Under the pieces are notes generated by a model that had not been told where the DNA came from, made no database searches, and was given only the letters and a program-made list of their open reading frames with translations. 64,000 bases of DNA. Origin: Craspedostauros australis (taxonomy: Eukaryota; Bacillariophyta; Bacillariophyceae; Mastogloiales; Achnanthaceae). Numbering within the stretch: position 1 is the stretch's first letter; each line of letters begins with the position of its first letter. The position numbers and the translations under genes were made by a program. The stretch spans positions 124,001-188,000 of the forward strand of contig JAMXDE010000031.1 in NCBI GenBank assembly GCA_026770025.1, written 5' to 3'. Below are positions 42,396-52,957 of the stretch, one piece after another.

Positions 42396-44815
42396 TTAGA
42401 CTGTAATGGTCAGTTCACTTTTGTCAGAGTTGATTGTACTCTCATCATCCTTCCCATGAAATACATTCCAGTGCAGCTTACAGACATGGATTCCACACAC
42501 ACTGCACATCCTTCTGACTCTGCTTGGTTCATGTGCTGGCCTGCCTTCGAGCTTTGCTTTTGCTTTAAGGTAAGAACAGTATCTGCAAGTCTTCTGGCTT
42601 CTGTCCCTGCTGATGATCTCCTTGTGATCTTCAAATCTCCCCTCCAACCTCGATCTGGGCAGCTTTGGAGAGCAGGAGCTCATCCGATTCCTTGTTCGAA
42701 TGGTGTGTGGGACTCTCTGGTGGCTTGCCCTTGTTGCCATCAAATCTGCTTCATTCCCTTTGCGGACCAGAGCCTCAATCATCTCGATCATGAATGCCTT
42801 GCTCCCCAATTGATCTTGCTCTCTTGCCAGGTGATTGAATGCAATCCAAGTATTGACGCGCATGATGTCGAACAAGTGGAACATGAGGGGCATCCATACC
42901 CTCTGAGCCCTCAAGCCAGGGCGATAGTATGCAATGAGTTGGTCGCACTTGTCAACTCCAAGCATCCAATGATTGTAGTCATCAATCATCTTCGGAATTC
43001 GGATGTGTGCAGAGTACTTGCTCCCCCAGATCATCTCCAAGTGCCCTGCATTCACCTTGTTCTTTCTTGGCTTGTGGCGATTGCAAAGGACTGACTCGTT
43101 CCCATGGTGCACCGTACTTACCATCAACACCACATTGTTGTCAATCCACCTGGCCACCACGTACTGATTGTTCTCAATCCAGACATAGAGTGAGTTGAAG
43201 CGCATGTCCTCAACCTCCTTCACCTCTGTGCTGGGGAATCCATTCCTCCTCCTTGCAGTGCCAACAACTCCAATGCCCATCTCTCTTGACTTCACCATGA
43301 CTGTCTTGGTTGTAAAGAGGTTGTCCATTGCAACGACATGGTGATTCATTGGGTCCAATGTCTTCATGAGCTCCTCCACAGTGTTGTTGATTTTTGTTGT
43401 GGTGTCCAGACGTCCTGCAGGCAGTACATGATATCCAAATCCAGTCTTCGAGCAGCACAGAGCATAGAATTTGTACCCCTCTTTGATGGGTTTCTGCTTC
43501 ATCCAAGTGGTCTGCCTGGACCTGCCCTTGAATCTCACCATCATCTCATCGATTGCACAGGCAAAGCCTGGCTTGATGCAGATACTCTTTGACACCTGGT
43601 TGACGTGGTCAAGCAGTGGTTGGATCTTGTGATACCAGCTTCTGTTGGTGTCAACAATTGGTGTAGGAGGAGTGGGGGGCTGTGTGTGCAGGGTTTGGTT
43701 GCTGCCTGTGCATGTGGAGTGGCTCAAAGTTGCAGACCAACTTGATGGAGAGCAGCTGCTGGCCGTTGCACTCATGAGAGATTCATATCGGCTCTGGATG
43801 AGATCGTCTTCGCTATCACTGATATCCTCATCTTCTGAGTCAGTGGCATTGGTTGTATCAGAAGCAACTGCATTCCTCACAGCTGAGAAGTGAATGTGGT
43901 TCCACAAACTTCATATCTTGCTCGTGTCATGTACTTTGTGAGCAGGTGGGATGGTACACCAATGGACGGGGCGCGCCAATAATCCCGCTTGGCTGGTGCC
44001 TTGAAGACTCCCATGTAGTAGTAGATTGCAAGGAAGAGGTAGATCTCCTTCACTGAAACGAAGCTGGCCGTGGATCCACTGTTGAAGATATGGTTGTTGG
44101 TGTGGACTTGCATGGACTTGATGAGTTGCCGTGAGAAGTAGACCTCCAGGATGGTATCAACTGATGGGTTGAAACCTCCAACTGACCGGAAGAGTGGCTT
44201 GTGGGAACTGATGGGGAGTGATGCATAGGCAACATTGTTGTTGGCTCCATGCACAGGAATGGCTGTGCCATCCACAGCAGTTGCTCCATCAGGAGCCATG
44301 GCAACACCAGTCGAAGTGGTGCAGTCTGCATCCATTGCTCCATTGTTGTTGGTCGTGCCATCATTGCTGGCCGTGCCATTGCTGCTGGCTGTGCTATTGT
44401 TGCTGGCTGTGCCATCATTGCTGGCCATGCCATCGTTGCTGTTGTTGGTTGCAATCAGGCCACTCCTCTCGTTTTTTCTTCCGCACCTCAACGCAAGTTT
44501 GCGTTTGAGGCGCTCGATAATGCGACTGCTGCGCCTGTTGCTTTCGATTATGCTTGCAGTGCTGCTGGCAGTGGTGGTACCAGCCACACTGATGCAGGCA
44601 CTGTTGCCATTGCATACTCCCTTGCTGCTTGCAATTGGTGCTCCTGCGGAACGGTCTCCTGTCACTCCATTGGTAGCATGAAGGGATTTTCTCTGATTGC
44701 TGTTGAGGAATACCACAAAGGGTTTGGCGCAATTGTAGCTTGCCGCGCCATTGGAAGAAGGCTTGGATACTTTGGCACGCTTGGATGTGGGAGAAGCCGG
44801 AGATGATGCAGGCAT
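42396..44815 (-). CDS. PiggyBac transposase (DDE_Tnp_1_7), one frameshift
   Basis: First frame: ATG at 44813-44815 (the ORF's GTG at 44962 is not needed), a Ser/Ala/Asn/Thr-rich N-terminus with an imperfect NDGTAS repeat, then LPISSHKPLF, SVKEIYLFLAIYYYMGVF, SHLLTKYMTRARYEV. Second frame (43907-42396): WNHIHFS, an acidic SDSEDD linker, the first catalytic Asp in AIDEMMVRFKGRS, the second in AMDNLFTTK, the third and fourth in GVDKCDQLIAYYRPG, and a C-terminal CRYC...CSVC...C..H zinc-finger domain. RYEV and WNHIHFS belong together (RFE..W..LHF in the family), so one base is missing near 43908. Everything needed for cut-and-paste transposition at TTAA is otherwise visible. Confidence 0.85.
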
Positions 44816-45825
44816 GGCCGCGGGTGCATGAGATCGGCTGTGCTTGTGTTGTGATGGGCGATCGATGATGTGGAATGGTTGGAATTGAAATTGAAATTGT
44901 GTGATCACCAATCGCGATGATCTCTTCGACGGTGAGAAGAACCAATCAAAGAGATTGCGCACAACGAAGAATGATCCATGAGCGATGGGCCATGGAGATC
45001 ATCAGCGAAGCAATGTGCTGGGAGGCATCCATGGAGCTGTATGAACATGCATGCCAAGTGATGCATGCAAAAACAGCGATCGAGTTGAGAGATGTGAGCA
45101 CCAAGAAATCATTGATGTGTCACGAAAATCAGCGAGGATGGCCTCGCTGATGAGTTTTCCCATCAGTCCCGTCGCCGAAAAAACGATTCACGAGTACTTC
45201 GGAGGACGATGGCGACCCGACCACAGTAAGAAGACCCCTGATTCAGGAAGATCAGAAGCGCCAACTCCCAAGGATTCCGTTGGTACAAGAAAAGTGGAGG
45301 GGTACATGTAAAAGTTGCGGTCAAAAACGGAATGGGGTGAGAATGAAATTTATATTGGATCGAAGTAATCCCCTAGGTCATGAAGGGATAGTTCCCAAGG
45401 TGAGATGTGAGTCAGGTCGGTCATGTTTGAGTCATGATGGATTCGTGAATGGAAGAGAGAAAGAAAGGGGGAAAAGATTTGGTGGTCGATCAAGCCGGAA
45501 GATTTCGCGCCAAAACAGGAATTTCTCCCATCGGGTTGATACCGTGTCTGGTAATAGTCTGTCCCTTATTGAATCTCAACTACCCTCAATGAAATCAATA
45601 TTTATTATGCCGCAACCCCTCGGAAGCACCCAGATCCATGAAATCCGGGTCACCCATGGAACAATGCTGTCGCGTTTGTCTGCAATTTTGACTGGGTATG
45701 TCTACTGTACCTTTCAATGATTGCGTTATACAAAATGATGACATATCTAGAGTATTCTACTACTCCAGTAGTTCCAAAAATTCTCTCTGCCTCCATCTGA
45801 GGCATCTACTCAACAGGCCTCCTCA
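44816..45825. other. Intergenic, no gene supported
   Basis: About 1 kb between the piggyBac start and the 3' end of ATPase copy 2. Short plus-strand frames (45051-45311, 45280-45720) have no recognisable features. Confidence 0.45.
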
Positions 45826-48800
45826 TCACACCGACCCGTCGCTCAAGACGGAGATATCATCATCCTCCGTGCACGTGTACGTATCTTTCTTCGACGAGAC
45901 GTCTCCAACTTGCCCTGTACTCGCGGCACCAGGTATGAGGGGTGTCATCGAAGTGACGATCCCAGTCTCTGCTCCAATGGTATCATCCGATGCTTGCTTC
46001 CTGCCATCGAAGCTGATGGTTGGGATGTGCGTTGCAGTGATTAGCTTAGCCTTTGACTTCGCGAGCTCCTTGAGGTCGAGGTACTTCAGATGGCGCGACT
46101 TGATGTCGTCGACTTTGGCCTTGCAACTCCATCGGTTGTAATGAATGACCGCATCCGTGAAGTACGTGCCGATCATCTCTTCCTCGCCCATTCGGAGAAA
46201 CGTTTCGCCAGCTAGTTCCGAAGCAAGCGCCACGTCGTTGATGCAACCTGCCTTGCTGGCGACAGCGATCGCGAGGTCGTAGGATTGCTTTATTGCGATC
46301 TTGTGGCTTGAGGTGACGGCCTTGAGTTGCGCCGTTAGCATGAGACTTTGGTGGAGACAATTCGATCCTCTGTGGCGCACCAGACTCTTCAGTTCCCGCA
46401 TATTGTGTTGGAGCCTTCTCAGGTACTTCTTCTTCTTCGTACTTCTGTAACAGCCCGCTGCTGCAAGGCCGGAAAATAGCAGACGAGGAACGAGTATGCT
46501 GTAACACAGCCTCTCTGTATGGACTTTCTCGAACCTTTCAGCGAGCTCGCTGGCGATGGTGTACCGTTGAAAGTAGACGGCTAGACGGAGCCTGATGGAA
46601 TACCCACCTCTCAAGAAGTAGGCATCGTTGGAAGCTTCATAGCTCATCGATTGCGAGCCGAAGTTTTGGACCTCGACCCAGTCGATAGGTGCCTCACCAG
46701 CCAAGTTTCTCGTCACTGGAAGTTGCACCTCAGCGACCCTTTGAATTGATAGGATGTGGTACTGTTTTGTCTGATCGATGATGGCACGATGCGATTGGAC
46801 GAGATTGCTGAGGTCATGTCCAACGGCAATGCCAAGATCAATGTGGGAGGACCAATTCATGGCTGCAATCTCAACGTCACCAACCTGCATGGCCGATCTA
46901 TATCCAGTCTCCAGATCCTTGAAATGCTCGTGGTGAGGTCTACTCCATGAGAAAATGTAGGAGCTGGAGCTCAAGTACGCTCTGCCAGCCATTGTCTTTC
47001 CTTGCGTGACGTCCAGCATCTTTCTCGCGAGGAGGGCCAGGCGAGTTGCAGTGCTGTAGTCGTTCATGGTCAGAGCGATCACCGCGCGTGATGTCAAAGC
47101 AGTAACAGAGTATTGGCACAGGCCATGTTTCTTGAGGAGGCGGAGTTGCCCGCCCATGCAGGCAAGGATGAGCAATGTGTTCTGTGTGATGAAGGCTTGC
47201 ATTGCAAGCTTGCTCAGAATCTTCATTCCCATCTCCTTGACAGAATCAGTCATCAGCGGGAGATTCAGGATCGTCTCGTCGCTCTGCCCCTTGATGAAGT
47301 TGCTCATGAAGCGCCAGTCCTTGGCGGCATGAAGAGCGAACCACCTCTTGGGGAGGATCTTGAGCTCCTGGGCCACGCCAACCAGCAGCTTCGCTGCCTT
47401 GTCATGCTGGTGCTGACGGGTGAGAATGTCGGCCATCGGTATGTAGCATGGGAGTCGTTCCTCCAGCGTCTTCGCTCGTTTCAGGACGAGATTGAACATT
47501 GACGTGGCGACATCGTAGTTGCCAAGGGCAGCCTCCGCGCTTCCTCTGGCACGGGACAGGCGCATGGTGATGCCGTGGAAGTGCTCGCTTTGGTTGTTGC
47601 GAACGAGCCGGAAGCCATGGTAGGCCTTCTCCAGGTAGGATGCGGCCAGGGAGAGCGCGCTCTTGGCCAGTGCGATCTCACCGACTTGGAGGTTGAGGTT
47701 GACGAGGAACAGAGCATCCTTGGTCGGCACACTGTTGAGATGATCAGCCGCGATGAAGAGCAGACCGTCATCGTTCTGGACGATGGGCTTGGCCGTAGCA
47801 GTGCCGTCCTGAGAGCTGCTGAGCCGATTGTACATGTTGAGGATGCTGCGCCCGATGGCCCTGCGGAGCTTGTCGCGGGACTCTCCGTCTGGGATGACGC
47901 TGCGAGCTGCCTGCTGGATGCGATCATGAGCGAAGCGGTAGCTTGCGGCGCCGATGGTGTTGGTCAGCAGCCCTTCGAGAACCGCCTTGTCCAGAAGGAA
48001 GCTCAGGTCCTGATCTCCATCTGGCGCAGAACCAAAGATCTGCTCGCCGCCCCAGCAGGCGAGATCTCCGTCGTACATGCCGATGAGATCCTTGATCTCG
48101 TTCCAGACAGCCTGCAGCGTCGAAAGCTCAAATTGGGACTGAATGTAGGATGCCACTATGAGCAGCTGCTGCAGGGTCTTGGGGAGGTACTTCATCTTGG
48201 AGGTGATGAGATCCTCGACGTTTCCGCCAACGGACATGGTCAGGAGCGATCGTTCGTCGTCATCGATCTCGCCGCTGCTGTTAGCGTCAGCTCCTGGACT
48301 TGGCCTGGTGTCGTGCCCATCTGCTCCCCATCTCCACGTGCAAAGAATGTCATCGTAGATGATGCGGTTTTCTCGCTGCAGCGCCTCCAAAGCTTGAACG
48401 ATGTAGAATGGGTTGCCCAGCGTCTTGTGGTGTAGCTTGAATGACAAGGTCCTGATGACCTTGGTCGGCGAGTCAAGCAGAGACGACATCCATTGGGTGA
48501 CCTCTGCCAACGTCATGTTCCGAAGCTTCACATGGGATATGGTGGGATCGTAGCGCGGCAGTTCCTCGAGCGTGCCAACCATCTGCATGAACGGATTTGA
48601 GGGTGGGAGGTTGATGGCGTGCTGGTCTGGGTCGTCTTGTTCATGGAAGCATGCGGGATCATCGATGTCGATGTGATCCTCGTCGTCATGATGATGATTG
48701 TCGATCTCATCCTCTCTCACGGTCCCAATGAGCATGAAGTTGGTGATGGATGGGTCCATGAGAAGGCGAGAGAGCAAGGTGAGGGTGGCGGACGAGGCCC

Positions 48801-49746
48801 ACTGCAGGTCATCAAGGAACAGGATGATCGATGGTGCAGCTGTCGTTGTTGCCGCTGTTGCCGCTGTTGTCGTAACTGCAGCGTCTGCTTCAGCGTCTGC
48901 TTCTGACGAGATGATTTTGATGAGCTGGACGAAGAGGTATTGGACGCTCTTCCATGTGTCGCCAGCATTGGTGGCGATATCTTCGTGATGATCTTGCGTG
49001 GCATCGGTGGGGCGAGCGGCGACATGGGAAGGCAGGAGTACCGCCAGTGGCGGGATGACCTTGGTGAGCACCTTGCAATCATCGATGGACAGCCCAGCTG
49101 CGAGCTTGTGCTGAAAGTACTCCATTATGTGTGTCGGGCCTTGTTCCAGCTGCTGGACGAAGCTGGTGATTGCTTGGACAAGGGCGACGTATGGGTTGTT
49201 CATGCCGCTGTACTCGTCGAGCTTGCCCCTCAGGATGTACACTTGATCGTCGTGGTGTTCGTGGTGTTCGTGATGCTCGTGATGCTGCTCGTTGGCTTTG
49301 GCAGCCGCTGTGTCCTCACGACGCTGGCTCTGTTTCGGATGCACCCGCAGCTTGATCTTGAGATCGTCAAAGAACTCTTCGAGGAGATTCGACTTGCCTG
49401 TTCCACTCACGCCGGATACGAAAACGGCAGGAATTGGGTGGCTGGTCTTGGAACGACGTCGAGGATGGTTCGAGCTGTTGTCAATACCGGCGCTGGCATC
49501 GGCTTGTGTTGTTCCTGCTGGCTGGGTGGAATGCCTGGCAGAGTCTGCAGATTGCGCAGACTTTCCAAGGTTGGATGGGCGTCGTCTTTCCTTGTGCTGC
49601 TGCTGCCGAGGCTGCCGTTGTTGTTTGGTGACAATGGTGTCAAATGCATCGAAGAGCAGCTTGATCTCGGCATGTCTACCGAACATGTCGCCCACCAATC
49701 TCTGCTGCATCCCGTCGGTTTGGTGGTGGCTTGTTTCTGTCATCAT
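45826..49746 (-). CDS. STAND/AAA_16-type ATPase with TPR-like C-terminus, copy 2 (intact)
   Basis: 1306 residues, ATG at 49744-49746. GDMFGRHAEIKLLFDAF at 19-35, Walker A GVSGTGKS at 112-119, a HHEHHEHHEHHDD repeat near 155-167, an alanine/threonine-rich insert, Walker B ILFLDD at 308-313 with the LDDLQWA of STAND NTPases, FMLIGTVREDEID, a winged-helix-like region, and helical hairpins of TPR type over about residues 600-1200. It ends TEDDDISVLSDGSV. The family (COG3899-like) comprises signal-transducing ATPases that change state on ligand binding and usually regulate kinases, cyclases or transcription; no effector domain is fused here, so it may act through partners. Compared with 18383-22383 the 5' two thirds are nearly identical and the 3' third much less. 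Confidence 0.85.
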   Translation of the reverse strand: MMTETSHHQTDGMQQRLVGDMFGRHAEIKLLFDAFDTIVTKQQRQPRQQQHKERRRPSNLGKSAQSADSARHSTQPAGTTQADASAGIDNSSNHPRRRSKTSHPIPAVFVSGVSGTGKSNLLEEFFDDLKIKLRVHPKQSQRREDTAAAKANEQHHEHHEHHEHHDDQVYILRGKLDEYSGMNNPYVALVQAITSFVQQLEQGPTHIMEYFQHKLAAGLSIDDCKVLTKVIPPLAVLLPSHVAARPTDATQDHHEDIATNAGDTWKSVQYLFVQLIKIISSEADAEADAAVTTTAATAATTTAAPSIILFLDDLQWASSATLTLLSRLLMDPSITNFMLIGTVREDEIDNHHHDDEDHIDIDDPACFHEQDDPDQHAINLPPSNPFMQMVGTLEELPRYDPTISHVKLRNMTLAEVTQWMSSLLDSPTKVIRTLSFKLHHKTLGNPFYIVQALEALQRENRIIYDDILCTWRWGADGHDTRPSPGADANSSGEIDDDERSLLTMSVGGNVEDLITSKMKYLPKTLQQLLIVASYIQSQFELSTLQAVWNEIKDLIGMYDGDLACWGGEQIFGSAPDGDQDLSFLLDKAVLEGLLTNTIGAASYRFAHDRIQQAARSVIPDGESRDKLRRAIGRSILNMYNRLSSSQDGTATAKPIVQNDDGLLFIAADHLNSVPTKDALFLVNLNLQVGEIALAKSALSLAASYLEKAYHGFRLVRNNQSEHFHGITMRLSRARGSAEAALGNYDVATSMFNLVLKRAKTLEERLPCYIPMADILTRQHQHDKAAKLLVGVAQELKILPKRWFALHAAKDWRFMSNFIKGQSDETILNLPLMTDSVKEMGMKILSKLAMQAFITQNTLLILACMGGQLRLLKKHGLCQYSVTALTSRAVIALTMNDYSTATRLALLARKMLDVTQGKTMAGRAYLSSSSYIFSWSRPHHEHFKDLETGYRSAMQVGDVEIAAMNWSSHIDLGIAVGHDLSNLVQSHRAIIDQTKQYHILSIQRVAEVQLPVTRNLAGEAPIDWVEVQNFGSQSMSYEASNDAYFLRGGYSIRLRLAVYFQRYTIASELAERFEKVHTERLCYSILVPRLLFSGLAAAGCYRSTKKKKYLRRLQHNMRELKSLVRHRGSNCLHQSLMLTAQLKAVTSSHKIAIKQSYDLAIAVASKAGCINDVALASELAGETFLRMGEEEMIGTYFTDAVIHYNRWSCKAKVDDIKSRHLKYLDLKELAKSKAKLITATHIPTISFDGRKQASDDTIGAETGIVTSMTPLIPGAASTGQVGDVSSKKDTYTCTEDDDISVLSDGSV

Positions 49747-51191
49747 GTTCTTGTTGGCGTTGGCGGTGGCGGTGGCGGTGGCGTTGGCGGTGGCGTTGGT
49801 GTTTGATGTGGTGATCGTGCTGATGATGTTGCATCACTTGCCGATGGAAGTCGAGTTTGTGAGCTCGATTTGGACTTGGTCTTCTTCGGATGACGAGTCT
49901 GCATCCCCTCGTCATGTCCCACTCGTCTCGCCCGAGGAAAAGGTACCACTTCACATTCCTACGAGTACGCTACCAGCTCTCAATTGGCACACGTACCACA
50001 CCCACCATGCGAATAGTGTCATCGACAGCAGTGTTGGTGTGTCTTGGTATGCTGGATACAAATGCCTGTGCCCTATCTCCATCTTGAGAAAACAAAATAG
50101 ACGTGGCCCTTTGGGATCAGTTTGCTTTCATGCGATTTGCCGTAGCGGAGGCCAAATGATCCCTCTGCCCATGCGCGCCTTTCGTCTCCGGCTGGTTCTC
50201 TGTGCGTCAAGGGCCTCCCACCATGATGTCTATTCGGGTCCTCCGTGGTTGGAGGGGTCGGAGTGGCCCCAGAACTTGGGTACTGAGACACACCAGGATG
50301 ACTCAATGCCAGGGGGAGCCCCGCAATAGAGACTGGTCTGGTCACAATGGAGACAGTCACTTTCGTAAGGATTAGGGTCTTTCCAATGCCCATGTGACGT
50401 CACGATTCGCTTTCTTCCTTTCCTGTCTCCCACGCTGTTTCGTCAAACTGTTTGTTTCCTCATGGTACCAACATTGGTTTTCGCGTTTTTACCCAATCTG
50501 AGCAACAATTATTGATTGACTGTCCGGATCTCTCTCTTTTTGTAACTTGTGTGTGCCAATCAATGCATGATTCTTGTCTCTTCGTGTTGATTTCTGTCCA
50601 AACAGCAGCCACCGTTCAAAAATACGGACGATAATGCCAAAATTGAGTACTTTGATACGTGGTGTACTCGCGTTGTTGGCAACGAGGAGGAGCGTTGGTT
50701 TTGTCAGTATCTGTGTGTGTGATAGTGTGATGCTATGATGTTATACTGTGTGTAGGATGAGGATTGGAGAGGATTATGAGGACAGGAGACGGATGGCTCT
50801 GTGTCTCCTCCTGTGTGAGGGCCTTGCGGACCGTCTGTCCTTCTTCAGGCCCATGGGTATGCCAACAGGTTTCTTGTGTGTGACAATCCACTCTCTACTC
50901 TGAACACAACCATTCAGAAACTCGTTGACAAGACCACCAATCGACACTGCCTCCTCCCTCCCGCCCTTCCAACTCAACTTCATCCGTGGAGCAATTGTGT
51001 AGCTCATGTAGCAGTGGGATCGAGAGTGAAAGAAGAAGCATGCCATGCCAAGAACCCCAGCCATGCCAACAAACAATCCCCAACAACAAATATACTTCAA
51101 CACAACAGTCCCCTACCCTCTCATACTCAGCTGTGCCATACTTGGCATTCAACAAACACCCATCCATCCATCCCTGTCACACCAATGTGCC
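49747..51191. other. Intergenic, upstream of ATPase copy 2
   Basis: About 1.4 kb. A GGTGGC/GGCGTT microsatellite (about 49752-49802) sits directly before the ATG. A long plus frame (49292-50329) is mostly antisense to the ATPase and its tail shows no domain. Nothing else supported. Confidence 0.45.
49752..49802. repeat. GGCGTT/GGCGGT hexamer microsatellite
   Basis: About eight units ggcggtggcggtggcgtt immediately 5' of ATPase copy 2; absent from copy 1. Confidence 0.85.
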
Positions 51192-51427
51192 TGTAGAGAT
51201 ATCATTGACACCTGTGTCGAGATGTACATTCGTGTATGTGCATCGTTCACCCATTATTCTCTTCTACTCATGTACGGACGGTACAACTACATTCGTGTCA
51301 ATAGTGAACAGTGATTTGCCAAAATCACATCACGAAATGGAACACACAAAAACGAACAGAATTTCTGGAGGAAATCTGTAAACATTGATTTCTGAGAGTA
51401 TCAGGAACATTGTCCGTCCAACCATCA
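51192..51427 (+). mobile_element. 5' fragment of a copia LTR
   Basis: Plus-strand match to the first third of the LTR at 56404: tgcatcgttcaccca, ggaaatggaacacac, aatttctggaggaaat, gatttctgagag, gtccgtcca are all present in order. Similarity stops after 51427. Clearly older than the LTR at 56404. Confidence 0.75.
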
Positions 51428-52957
51428 ACAAAACATGTGATATCGAGTCTGGCTTGATATGAGCCCATTCAGTCACAAACCAACGAGTCGCGGGGGGAGA
51501 CATTTTTTGGCCAGTTGGTCCGTCCTTCCGAGGCTCTCGCAGTGCGCCGTGTTGTAGCAATGCTCCGTCGGTCCGACTTTTTGATGAGAACCGTCAATCT
51601 TCCGTCAATGCCGGTTCAACAAAAACGGGTTGCAGCAAGACGTCGTGTTGATGGTCCACACAGCATTTCCACCCAATTTGGGCCGTGTTTTGTTGTTCTT
51701 GTTCGGCGTGTCGCGGAGTTGTGTTTGTGCAAACAGGCATGCTCGTCTTGGTGAGAACCATCACCATCGCCCGTAGATTTCGTACCGGGTGTTTTTATCG
51801 CACATCCGAGCCGTCGCTGCCTGAGCCTTCGCGTATGTTGGCGATCGTGTCGACAGACAGACATATGTGTTGCGCTTTTGACTACTGTCGGTGCGGAAGA
51901 GTCGTTTTGCTTCGGTGTTTTTTTTTCAGTCTGTTCAGGTGATCGTCGTGTTCGACATCACAGCACTGTTGTGTCACAGAATGCGATTACTGGCGACTCG
52001 ACTTGCACTCTTGACAGGAACGGAACAGGAACAACAAAATTCCGTCTGCTTTGTCTGGTCAGCCAGGGCCACAGGTGATCACCATCACCATCATCATCAT
52101 CACCATCACCATCATCAATAATAATAATAATAATAATACTAAACATAATAATAATAATAATAGCAATGGCAATGTGGCCTCCACTGGCCATGTCAATTGT
52201 GAGGATGAATGCGGCTTAGAGATTTGCTGTCACTGAGGATTTGCATGCGTCTCTGGTTTCTCTACTCTGCACCACATCCGAGGCGCAGCGGATGAATTGG
52301 CTCATAAACAAAGCGAGAGATTTTTCTCCTCGAGCGCTTGTGTTCTGAAATAGCGCGAAGCGCGATGGCTATTGCGCAGTCGTTTTGTGTTGCTCACTGC
52401 TGCAAGATGATCGTTTCTTTTTCGACCGCGTCACTCTACTACTGGCTGTCAGACGCATACGAACACTTTTGTATTCGTCAATCCGTGTTTTGATGGTTTG
52501 GGACCCCGTAGGATCCCTGCGGACGTGTCTGTGGAGGTGGTGCTTCGCGTCGTTGTTGTGGTGGTGGTTCCAAACTCTTGTGTCCAGCAACCAGCACTTC
52601 ACGCATCACTGTTCCCATACGCACCAACGCGATACCCCTTGCAATTCTGTTGCGCAACTGCTGGTTCTCAATGACTGTTTCCCCGAAACCATGGGGCTTC
52701 GCTTTGCTTCACGCGCAACACCAGGGGCATCCGTTCACCTCCGACCTGCCTTGATTTTGCCCCTCCTGTTGCCACAGTGACACCCACCTCCTCCATCATC
52801 CTCCACAAAGGATATCATCTCTGCAAAAAACCTCCAGACCCATTCTTTCAGCAAAGACTGTTTACTGTGTGGCTCATTGGACCAACCACAACCAGCTTCA
52901 CTCTATTGTTGTGCATCATAGCCTGCCAAAAAGAGCAACCCACCAGCATTTCCAACC
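51428..52957. other. Intergenic with microsatellite
   Basis: About 1.5 kb; small frames only. Contains the CAT/AAT tract at 52079-52165. The last few hundred bases are the 5' flank of the gene at 52958. Confidence 0.45.
52079..52165. repeat. (CAT/CAC)n(AAT)n compound microsatellite
   Basis: atcaccatcaccatcatcat units run into aataataat units. Confidence 0.9.

Noticed and set aside
44235..44806. Plus-strand Leu/Ala-rich ORFs resembling membrane proteins
   Set aside because: Antisense to the Asn/Thr/Ala repeat of the piggyBac N-terminus.
49292..50329. 345-codon plus-strand ORF
   Set aside because: Its first half is antisense to ATPase copy 2 and the microsatellite; the tail has no domain and no counterpart near copy 1.
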